Shown here one piece after another: positions 48,201 through 60,200 of a DNA stretch of 64,000 nt. Made by a program: the position numbers and the translations under genes. Under the pieces are notes generated by a model that was not told the DNA's origin, did no database searches, and saw only the letters and a list, made by a program, of their open reading frames with translations. Position 1 is the first letter of the stretch; each line of letters opens with the position of its first letter. The stretch spans positions 3,447,611 to 3,511,610 of the forward strand of contig NW_019091416.1 in NCBI RefSeq assembly GCF_001949145.1, given 5' to 3'. The stretch is from Acanthaster planci (Eukaryota > Echinodermata > Asteroidea > Valvatida > Acanthasteridae).

Positions 48201-51200
48201 GCCCAAAAGTTGCAGTTATTGCAAGAAAACGGGAGATTTGAAACAGGTAGCTGAATCTCTAAACCACACATTAACATGCCAAAAGGCAATGAACTTGGTC
48301 CAGAATTGACAGCCATCAATCCCAAAGAAAAGTTTACCTATTTTTGTATCTACATGTACTAGTCTACCTACTCGGTGCCTAATGATGCTCTCAAATGTAC
48401 AATGGTCAGGGTAGGCAATTTTTTTATTCAAAAAATTGATCTTTATTTTTTCATGTAACACATTTTGAATTTACTGTATTTAAATCAGATTTTCTATTCC
48501 CTGGCAGGCAAATTTAATTGTACTCATTTTCTTTTCAACAAAATCAAGAAAATCGTGATTTAAATTATTTGATCTGAATCAAGCAATTTAATTAAAGTCA
48601 CATACACTGTATAAATTAGTAACCATTTTTAAGATTTTCTAAGCCCAGGTGAAATACTGTACATGCCATATACAATGCAGCACCTCCATTGACAAATACA
48701 GTCTATAGACAGTTCCTTAGGGGTCAAGGGTAAAGGACAGAATTACTTAAATGCAGGCTATAAATCCCCCCCCCCCAAAAAAAAAGTAAGACAGTTTACA
48801 GATGGTTGCACGGTTGCCAAAAAAGTCCAGCAACTAAATTAATTTGTGAGTGAATGTAACTATTTTTCAACAAGAAATAAAAGAAAAAAATCAGGAGTGC
48901 TTCCAAAAATGATAATCCGTCATTTTTCTTGTTCCAGATCGCAAAAATTATTCAGTCAGATTGCAGCTACATGTCTTTAAATTCTGGTGAATTGTGGTCA
49001 GTAGTCGGCCTTGTGTGCTGGAGATACTACTGAATTATTTCCACAATCTTAGCTGGACTTACAGGATCGACGAAAGTGACGAGGACACTTTTCTTAGTTC
49101 TGGATCAGTTTAATCAGTTCCAGATCGCGACAAACACTTTTTAACAAATACAAAGTAATCTCATGCAACATCCATTTTGCAGCCAGAAGCACTGTAACAA
49201 GCTGATTTTCTAATGAAGAATTTCTTAATTTACAGAAAACTATTTCAGAAATAAGAATACATATGAACTAATGAAAAAATGTCACAGTGCGTATTGGAAA
49301 GCTGGCCAAAATTTCTTTTCTAGAAATTTTTTGAGATCAATTTTTGTACACCAAGAAGCCCACATTTCACCTTTCAAGCAGAACTAGTCTTGGAATGTAG
49401 AGCTGAACAACAGCACAACAGAGGTACATTAAGGTTTTTATCTCAAATGATCCGGAACTAGGAAAAATCTGGAACTAGGAAAACGATTGTACATGTAATC
49501 TTTCTGAAAAAGCACAAAAAATAGCACTTTATGCTAACCACGTCCACCCACCCTGAGCACGGTGGCACATGCGAAACTATCGCATGTAAACTGTCATGTT
49601 GACCGGCCATCGTATATGCATGCCCATCGCTGGCCGTCGAAAAATAACAGTGCACTTTCAAAGAGTACATGTAGCCCAATACGGCCGTTTCACAATAGTG
49701 CGCCACCAAGAGTTTGCCACGCGTTGGCCAATCACAATGCGCGAAATTTGTTGACCCACTGTGCGTTTGGAAAGGGTCGACAAATTTCGGGCGTTGTGAT
49801 TGGCCAACGCATGGCAAACTCTTGGTGGATCGCCCGTATTCACGCAGCAATCAATGAAAATAAGAATGTTCCCTGGAAGCAAAAAACCATTAAGCCGCAT
49901 CGAGTCCGGGTGCAGTACCATGTGTTTGTACACAAAAATGATCCATGCACATGCACGTCGCAAGTAGTTTGTCACAATAAAATTTCGGGGAAAAGTAAAA
50001 GCTGAGAAGACTGACTAAAAACGGGCGGCCTTGAACTGGCGTCGACTGCTTTTTTTGAGTCAAGAGGATTCCGAGTCCAAGGCCAAGTCTGAGTCATTGG
50101 GTTGCGAGGCCGAAGCCAACGCCAAGGCTTTGAAAAACCGGCCTCGAGACTGAGGCCAGCCTCCAGACCTCCAACAATGCTCTACAGCATACAGGACAAT
50201 GACAGTCTAAACATGTAAGACTTTCAAAATGATCTATTTTTGGAAACTACCTAAAGTGACTAATGCAACTTCTGTCTACTTGCAGTGTTCAGGATGCAAC
50301 AATGCCTGGTACTGTAATGCCACATGCCAAAGGAAGAACTGGGCAGCTCACAAGGCAGACTGCAAAGGCATCCAGGAAAGGATTACAGGTCTGTCTCAAA
50401 AACTGACTGAGCGGTACACCGAACTAGCAAAAAATGACATCACCCAAATTTGTGAACAAAGCATGGACAATCCTTGTTACTTTGGCAGCACGATGGCACG
50501 TGATTTCCTTCAGCTTGAGCAGAATGAATGGGCAGATGGAATCAACGAAGAAGAGACAGCACGTGACTTCAACATCCTCTCAGCAGGATGTGAAGATCTG
50601 CGAAATACAGTGCTGACGGCTGCCTCATTGCCTGCGAAGTACCAGGGAAAACTGTCAATTGTGCTGAATGACTGGGACCGTTACGTCATGGCTAGGAATG
50701 TCCTGTTCCTTTACATGTTGATTCAACATTCAGACAGTGATGGCATTGCCACCAGCTTGGCCACAATTTGGTATTCTCTTCACATCTCCAAGAGTGACTA
50801 CGACCTGATCAAGACCAGCCTGGAGAAACTCATCCAAGCCGATGCCGAGAGCCTTCAAGAAGCCACGAGAGGGTCCGTGCTCATCAGCAACAAGGACCTC
50901 ACTGAACTCCGTAAGGTCTGGCAAGGATGGCGCTCCCTCCAGTGTGATCGCACAAAATGTTCCTCGATTAATCTCACAAAACAAAGACAGGCTGCCCTGG
51001 CACTGAATCCCTTTCTTGACCACCAATTAAGGCTCTACTATCAAAGACTATCTCCAAATGAGGCCATTTATTTAAAGAAGTGGTTCCAACACGGCCTGTT
51101 TCTTCCCAGCAATAGCTCTACTGGCAATTTATTATTCAACAATCCAACTCTTACAGGAAGAGACCTGCAAATTGTGAGTGAAGGTATAACATCTCTGGAT

Positions 51201-54200
51201 TTTGTCTACTGTATTTTTTATAATTTCACACCTTTCACAGCTTGGGACAGTTTGCAAGTCAAGAAGAGCGCAGGGGAGAACTTTTCTGTCATCACCATGT
51301 ACCACGAGTACGTGGTCCAGCAGCTACAGAAAACATTGACCCTCTTTGCTCAAGGCAGGCTCCACATTCATATTCTGGTTTCCAATTTCCTTGACATCCC
51401 ACATCACCACCAAGCCCTCCAAATGGCCAAGTTTGACAGAATCTTCACATCCAACCTTGCCGACTATGTTGGCTTCCGCAAGCTTCTTCGAGTTCTCAGG
51501 TCACTGATGAATCCAAACAACAAGAATGCTGCGCTTGTTACTGAGACAACAAATTGGATATTATATCATATACCTGAGGCAAATGTTTGTGATGAACACT
51601 CGGGCAGAGACATAAAAGAATCAACCAAAGCAACGATGCAGCTCTGCAAAGACGACACAGGGAAGGAGCTTTTATGCCCCTTGGCTATCACCAACCAGCT
51701 TGAGTACTTCAACAACACTCACTGGTTTCTGGCATATCTACGAGCAAACATGATGGCTGGCAGCTTACACATCCCGGAGCTGGACCACATCCCGTCTCTC
51801 AAGGAGGCCATGAAGTGTGAGGGGCTGCAAATGCGTGACTTCCGGAAGGAGATCAACAGACTGGTGCCGTTTCAGTTTCGAGTGAATGCCAGGAGCCTCA
51901 CTTCACCGACTGGGGCTGAGAGAGCAGTTGAATGGTACCTGCCCTCCGATCCTAAGCATCAGTAGCCGGTGGTGACTGGTGTGTAAAATGCACTACAAAT
52001 TTTAATCGTAACGGAACTTCAGGCTGTCATTAAGAAGAAAAACAGTGACTGACAGATGAGCAACAGCTGAGTGGCACATGTACATACCGTACAAGTAAAC
52101 CTGGTTATTAATAATTGATGTATTTCTTACATACAGCAATGGTGGTGGGAAAACAAGGCATCTGCGATACATCTGAAGACACATTTTAAAAAATGTTTTT
52201 AATAAATACATGAACCAATAAGAAAATTACAGTGTACATGTACATGCATGTGGTTAAAAGTGTGCATTTGTGAATTTACTGTTGTAGTTACCAAAGATGC
52301 CAACTGAATTTTAGATTGCTTGATTGAGCTGTAACGTGTGGATATAAGATTAAGTTGAGAGGACAAGAGAAGAAAATGTGTAGAAATTGTTCAATTAGTT
52401 TAGGCAATAAGTGAAAGTTTTGGAAAGTCAAAGTAAACTTTTTAAAAGGGCATTTGCATTTCGATGTTATAAAGGAAGTAAAATTAAGGTTTTGCAAACA
52501 TATAGAGTGCTTTTCACAATCCTGTTCACCAGAATCTCTCAAATGGATATACGGGCAAGAAATAACAATATTTTACCATATGACATCATATAAATCAAAA
52601 GAACAGAAAACAGGACAAAGGCGGATCTAGAAAGTAATTTTTTTTGGGGGGGGTGATGTTTTCTTTGGGTGGTGGGTCAAAAATTTGGAAATTTTTTATG
52701 AAACCTTTTATGGCCTACTAGGGGCTGACGCCAAGTCTCGGGGCTTTAAACACGCTTTTGAAGGAATGAAAATGAAACGGTCTCAAAAATTTCCTTTCTC
52801 CATTTGCTTTTCAAAAGCAACAAAATTTTGCTCCTTTTTGGGGGGGGAGGAGACTGCCTTGGTCCTCGTTGGCCCCCTCCTACTTGCTAATGAGCGAGGG
52901 AAAATTTTGAATTGTACTCACTTTGCACTTGGGGCAGACGAAGCCACTCATGTTCTCAACAATGCCAAGGATTGGCAGGTTGACCTTGCGGCAAAAACTG
53001 ATTTCTTTGCGGACGTCCATCAGAGAGATCTCCTGCAAATTCACAATTAAGCATTTGCTATGAGAAAATGTTATAAAATGCTTATTCCTCAACTAGTTAG
53101 AAGTTTGCTCACTGGTTACCATTAAAGGAGAATTTATTTTGGGCGAGTTAGGTTGTAGTGGTACTTTCCTGGCCTTTCATCTCTATGATACCAGGTTTGA
53201 ATCCCGACTCTGTGGACTGGGTTTTTAGTCCCTACCTCATGCTGTGGTTTTTTCCTGGAACATTTGTCCAGGGTTTTCCTCCCACCCTAAAGCTGAACAC
53301 ATGTCTTCACTGTCTTTATCGCTGCCACTCATAACCCTCCTTTTAATTGTTAATTAAATGTGCTGTTGGATAAACAGAAATAAAATAAAGGAGAAAATAA
53401 TTGTTTTCAACAGTGCAATGTATTATCTTCATGTCAAAAACAGGTAGTCAGGGAACTGTGGCAGAAGCCCTAGTAATTCTCTACACAAAATCTGCTTTGA
53501 GGTCAACTGATGTTATTACAGCATTTGATCTTATTTGCACAGATGACAACGTGCCGTTCTGCAAGGAACATCAAAAGCGATGTTGGATGCATTGTGAAAA
53601 TTACTGCTTAGAAAAGCATTTGGTTTATTTGCTTCATGTTGTCTGACAGTAGCCAACACAATGCGTCTTTCAAGACTGCGGGCTTCCTGGATATATTTCT
53701 TTAGAAAACGAGAACGTTTGTTGTGAGCCCCTTCTGAAACTCTTTGATGGAAATGTATGCGACAGTAACACTGAAGAGTTTTCAAGTCAAAATTTTCATT
53801 GTTTATTAGGCCATTTAGGTTGGTAGAGTCTGTTCTGGTCACATTCTACATGATGTCAGATATTCTAAAGAACATCACTGAGGCCACCAAGATATTTTAA
53901 TAATTTACATTCTTCATTCAAAAATTCAAGTAATTACTTGAACAGTGATCATTTTGATGGCATGTGGACACCATCTCATCTGTCTGTGTGGATTTTGGAA
54001 AACGCTTACAGTCCTTCACATGTTTGTAAGTGTCCTGTAACTGAAGATAGGAATTTTTAAAGAATTTTGAAAAAAAAATAGACAAAAATGATAAATATCC
54101 CAGCCCAGCATCATCAACATTGATAACTGCCCCGGCAGGAAGTGGTTCAAATATATCTGACTGGTCAAAAGCTAGACATCAAACACACATCATTTTGCAT

Positions 54201-57200
54201 TCTTTTGTGGTTTGCTTCAAATAACCAGCTCACATGGGTTGGTTTCTTGGGCCAGTTCTAAGTAAATGCGTGAAATCATGTGCGTCACATCATTTGCAGT
54301 CCTGCTCTCAAAAGTGAGTGCCAGGAAAGTAACTAAACACACTGCTTGTTTTCCTCCCATAAAAACTACAGTCAAACTTTTGTGTGGCCCTGACAACTAG
54401 GAAACAAGTAGTGGATGCTTGTCAGGTGCTCTCAAAGCTCCCGGAGCTTTCACGTGCTGCTCACTCAGGTGACCCTCCTGCATGGGTTAAACAAACTGAA
54501 GTTCTTACCTGCGGTGTCGTAACAAGCACAGCACCATCCACATTGGTGCAGCTGAGGTACTGTACAATAGACAGGTGTTCGTCGGACGTCCCAGGTGGAG
54601 TGTCTACAACGAGGTAGTCTGTGTCGCCCCAGTCTACATCTCGCAAGAACTGCTTGATAAGACCTGCAATAACACCAGGAAGGCACAAGAGACTCTCAGC
54701 AAATGACACCTAATCATACTTTCAAACCCTTTTCATATTTTTGTATTTGAAATGGAAAGGGACGTGCAAGGTCATTCTACGAGGAGGATAATTACACTCT
54801 CTGTCCCTCGAATCTTGTAAGTGTGAGTAAGAAATTGAAAGAGGATCTTCGGTTGGACGTGATAACAGAGGCCCTTTTGAAACTGCACCCACTAACTCCA
54901 GTCTTTGGGAAATAATCAAATCTGAGAATTTCATGGCGCCATAATGCAAAGCACAATGTCACGTTGCATCAGTGACGGGATTCTGGGATTAATGACAGCA
55001 TGCTTGACAAATTTCCTGGGGATCTTTTCTGCCAGAGGTTTTTAACTATCTACTCACACACTATTTTTGCATGTTCATAACATAACAGTACCACGAAACA
55101 TCATTACTGGGTCTGCGCATTCGCTCTCCACGTTTTGTCCCCAAAGGACACAAAATCAAATCATGACCACAACTGGTCTCACGTATGCACTACATGCGCA
55201 TGCAACATATCGGTGAATAAAGTTATTACCATTTTTCTTTGGACCTCTCCAAATGACAGCATCATCTGGGCTACTCAACAGGAAACCAACAGACATCACA
55301 CTCAGGTTGTCTTCAACGTACTAAACAAAATGAATGACATTCACAAAAAAAAAAGGAATTCAACATATGTATCTGCCGACGACAGCCAACATCATTGCGC
55401 ATGAAGTGAAAAAAATGCACACTTTCTGGAAAATTACACTGACACTAGTTTTACTCTGCAACTCTTACAGAACCACAATTTGTCATCAATTTCAGAGAGA
55501 GAAACCATGTCAATCCATGAAAATATGGTTCTTGAAGGGTTACTTGAAAGACCGTCTGTCATTAGTGAAGTGGGCTGGGGGTTGATATCCCCCGTTTTAT
55601 GTCTCAGGACAATGTGCTCAAAACAGACCTTTTCGCTGTTTACAAACACTGACTGCCAATTTGAGCAGGTGGACAAAGTTTGCAGACAGTTCAATTCATT
55701 CAATTGGTTAAACCTTTTTTTTATGTACATTTGCTCCATCAGGGTAACTCCACAGGGTGTGTGTAAAAATCATGGAAAATGGAGGATTTAGCCCTAAAAG
55801 CATTTATAATCTTACAGCAGGAAGTTATTTTCATTTAGAGCTAATAATATTTATCATAATTTTATCATAATTTTTTGAGAAGTTGGGAGAGATTTGTCCC
55901 AAATTCTTGTTTTGTTGTAGTGATCAGCTTCAGTTTGCAAACCACTGGTTGTCAAAACCAGGACTATGGCCTAGCAAGTCAGGTGACAGATGTTGGGCAA
56001 ATATGATCTACTATTGCATGGCTATGGCTTCAGGATTTTCCACCGATGTATTACAGTGCATAGCCCTAGCTGTAGTAAGCACCGCCTGGCTTGGATGTGG
56101 CCTTTATCTCTCTCTGATGGTGGATCAACTTACCACAGGTGACCATCCTGACCCACTCTGGTGAACCTGTTCCCCTTCCAAGCCCATGACCCTCGGGATG
56201 GATGGACCACAGATGTCAATGTCTAAAACAGCTACCTGTCAATGAGTGGAAACGATTGCCGTGAAGATACTGATAGTTTTCCCTTTGAGGACACGACTCA
56301 ACTCGACACCTTCGCCAAGCTTTCTAGCTAAACTGACTTCAAATCTTCAGTGGACTACCAGTTTAAATGTAATGGTGATCCAAAGACATGAAATCTCACT
56401 ATAATAAACACTACAGATCCAAGGACTGGATGTAGCTGACAAGTCAATGAAAGAGATACACGTTAACCCTTACCCTCCTCAATCCTTCACCTGTTGGAGG
56501 ACTGAGGAGTGTTAGGGTTAATGTTAACAATACCAACTGACTTCTTGAAATAAGTTTAGAACTGTTGACCAATGTAACATTCCTGCTCAAGCACTGATTG
56601 TAAAAACTCTGTTTTGAACCGAACAAGATGGGAAACGATGACAGAAGCTGTTGGCTTCAATCTTGACTCAAAGGCTTGCACTGTGATTGCAAACTATGAC
56701 CCACCCTTGCAAAATGAGTAATTTAAGCGGCAGAGTTACTTTTGAACCACTGGTCGTTCAATCAACTTTTACACATATTTGGAATGATCAAAACCATTTC
56801 CTGGAAGAGAACAGAGAGTGCAGCTTGAAATGTGGCAACCTTTTCTCATCATCAGCTCTTTACAGAGCCATCACTCCTTCCTAAAAGAGATTGCTTCCGT
56901 GATGAACCCACAAGCATTATCCCTAGGTAAACTATATCACTTTCGAATCACACTGATGTCGGCATATTCAAGTACAACTGTATGAAACAGAGTTGAAACA
57001 ATAAGATCTGAGTACATCCTAATCAATGCATATTTAAAAAATGAGATATGGAAAAAGCCAACATTATATATACAACATTAAGCTCCATTTTCCCCGTTGT
57101 AGTTGAGCAGATTGCTAGGAGATTGGAAAATTGACTGACCTGCTATACTAGGAACCAGAGGTCTTACCTGAGTACTTTCATCTCTAGCGAGACCCCTAGC

Positions 57201-60200
57201 GAGGTGAGCTGTGAAGGTGCTTTTGCCCACCCCTCCTTTGCCTGAAAGTACGAGGATCTTGTGTTTGACCGAGGACATTCGTTCACGGATCTCCTCAATG
57301 GCTGTAGAAAGTGTAGAGGACACAGGCCAAAGACATACGTACATGTACATGTATGTGATGACAGAATCAGTGACATAAATTAACCCAAGTCTTGTTAAAT
57401 GCATCAAATTCCACCATATTTTGTAGACAATTCGTTGCAAGAAATGTAACACGTACTTGGGTACAAAGAGTACAGCACTGTGCTCAACCACACTGGCGGC
57501 AAAGTGCACTGAAGAAGCTGTATCTTTTATATAGCAGGCAAATTTGAACAAATATTCAAACACTGCAAGTAGGTCACTATCCTCTGATATGGGCATAACC
57601 ATGTAACTGGACCTATTTTTTCTTTTATAATACACTGGACATCAAAAGAAACTTGCCACTTCTGTCAAAGGCCACACATAAAAATTCACTCCACAGAAAT
57701 GAACAATTTTTGTACACAGGTATGCTGCAATACCCCTTACTAATCACATGCCCAAAAGAAAGTGATTATCTTTATAACAAAGAAGAAATTGACATGCACA
57801 GCAACTTGGTTACTGAATCAAAAGTCACACACAAAAGCACTCTCCATCAAGCAAAAATGACCCATGAATGGACAACATTTTAAACAACCAATGACAAAGT
57901 GAACACCTGTTTTGTCAAAATGATGTGCATGAGTGGTTTCTGTACAGGGATGCCATCCTTACTGACTATGTATACACATTATTGAAAAGTAATGATCATG
58001 ATTTCTTTATTTCGTCCTGTGACGTTGATTTCTGCGTAAAACTTAAGGCTCACTCTGTTACATTCTGTGACTTTTGATTCAATAACCAAGTTGATATACA
58101 AGTCAATTGTTTCTTTGTTATAAAGATAATCACTTGCATTTGGTCATGTAATTAGTAAGGGGTATTGCAGCATACCTGTGTACAAAAATTGTTTATTTCT
58201 ATGGAGTGCATTTTTATGTGTGGCTTTGACAGAAGTGGCAAGTTTCTTTTGCTGTCCAGTTTACAATGGTTCTTGGACTTTCCTTTCCAAAGCAAAATCT
58301 CCCAGTTCATCAATGAATCGCACAGAAAAGCCAAGTTAGTTAGGTTAGTGCTGGTGGTATGATCAGAAACCTGACAAGGGTCAAACCACTAAAGAACTTG
58401 GCATTCATGGAATTTTTCAACAAGAAACCATATGCAGCAAGGTTTGAGACAGAGAGAACCCCCCCTGCTTTGTGTTGGTCATTGTCTCGCAGGAATCTGG
58501 GGAATTCCTTTCAGACATCTTGGGGGGGATGTGTTAAGTAACAATAGTCTGGAATGTATATAGGGATTGGACATGTTGGGGGGTACCCCTCGGTCTCCTT
58601 TCTTGCTGGGCATACAAGAAACCTTACCAGGGTCAGGTGCCCTGGGCAGCCCACTGGCACATATGTTCTGATTTGGGCAGCCTTGGCATGCCGAGACTTT
58701 GCCGGCTGATTCGCTCTGTGTTCCAGGGCAGTCTGGAAAAAATCACACCAAGAGAGGAAACAATCCTAATCTATGTACACTTACTACTGAAGAATCTGTT
58801 ATGTGAATGCTGAATTGATTTCTCCAAGTCAATATCCTTGAAATTGACAGTATTTACATGTGACTCGGTACATCGAAATCAGGAATAAGTCACAAACTGA
58901 CTTAATTATGTACATGGTCAGAAAGAGAATTTCATAAGCTTTCAAATGGCACACATTACAAGTGTGTGGATGGTAACCTTTCATACGAACATGTACACTG
59001 CCAAAATATACAGAAACTGCCATATTGATTTTTTCAACATTAACTCACATCCCCGCTTTACTCGGCCATTACGTAAAACGGCCTCAGCGACTTATTCCTG
59101 ATTACGATGTACCGGATAACATTATATTCTGAGCGACGTACCCCCCCTCCCAGTTTCTAACCCAAAACTGATGGGGGGGGGGTATTTTGAGATGCATTCC
59201 AGGTGGTATACACGAAACTTCATGGGTTAACTTCGCTTACACTGCATTTTAGTTTTGCAACAAATTATGGCACATTTCTCAAAAGTTACGCATTGCAACA
59301 AATTATGGCAAAACTGACACAGTCACTCAAGTGGCATACATGTACGTCACACCAAAGAAATCGGAGAGGGATGATTTTACTAACCAATCATATTTGTTGT
59401 AAAGTAAGTCTTTGCTGAATTATCAGGGTTTAAAAAAGCCACAAGTTTGTTTTTATGGGGTAATGAAAAAACTTGCTTGGCAAAGAGATTTGCAGCAGGG
59501 TTGTGAGAAAGAAAAAAGTGAAAATACTTCCACAATGACAAGAGCTAATTTGATGTTGAACGACTGCTGTAACATTCCAAACGAACAGTCAGGGAATCTT
59601 TGATCATCCTCCTCAAGGATGTTTAGCATGATTAAATATTCAGTTATGATTAACATGATTTGTATAGACCAACTTTGGTTAAGAATCTACATCAGCAGAA
59701 AGGAAAAACATCCACGGAAAGTAAGCATGACATGTGATTGAAAAAAAAACCCCAAAAACAAGAGAACAAAAAAGTTGCATAAAAAATGGACAACCAGTAC
59801 TGGGCTTGAATCATGGTACTGGTGCATGACGGGTAGTGTGCATATCAATGAGCCTCCACTGCACTTTAACAGAATACTGGAATCCAAATATTACCGCCTA
59901 CTTAAAGGTAGGCCTAAGGCATGACAGGTCTGTTCAGCACAATCTTGACTCGTGCACAAATTTATTGTACTCCCTCCTGAGTTGATTGCCCTAAAAATGG
60001 ATTTCATACAAAAGCAAATCAACTCAGGAGGAAATGGGCCTATCAAAGAAGTTGCATAAGATTCAAGATTATGCTGAGCAGACATGACAGGCCCTAACTT
60101 CACCACTTATTGTCAAGTTAGGTTGGTTACCACAGTAAATCGTGAAATATATGCCCTACGTGTAGGCCCTACCTAAGGGACCTGGTGACCAGGGCCAGGG

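Larger units (their letters stand above)
52922..57301 (-). other. NUBP1: NUBP1 exons 3-7: P-loop ATPase core and CPKC motif
   Basis: Exon 3 (57168-57301) has [19 protein letters not shown], the deviant Walker A with the signature Lys. Exon 4 (56134-56235) has [14 protein letters not shown] and [11 protein letters not shown]. Exon 5 (55230-55320) has [20 protein letters not shown] and IWRGPKKN. Exon 6 (54509-54663) has [20 protein letters not shown] and TSDEHLS. Exon 7 (52922-53032) has [13 protein letters not shown], whose two Cys form the shared bridging-cluster site at the scaffold dimer interface. All are highly similar to vertebrate NUBP1 and show no lesion. Confidence 0.95.

Noticed and set aside
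41034-51965. SMYD-type histone methyltransferases
   Set aside because: MYND fingers are present, but no SET domain motifs were found in the 626-residue products. The GCGD and NDxDxxxARNVL motifs point to DUF4470 instead.
52880-53092. NUBP1 ending near 52.9 kb as a C-terminally truncated gene
   Set aside because: Exons 8-10 were found at 26053-27268 with matching phase and full continuity to a stop codon.
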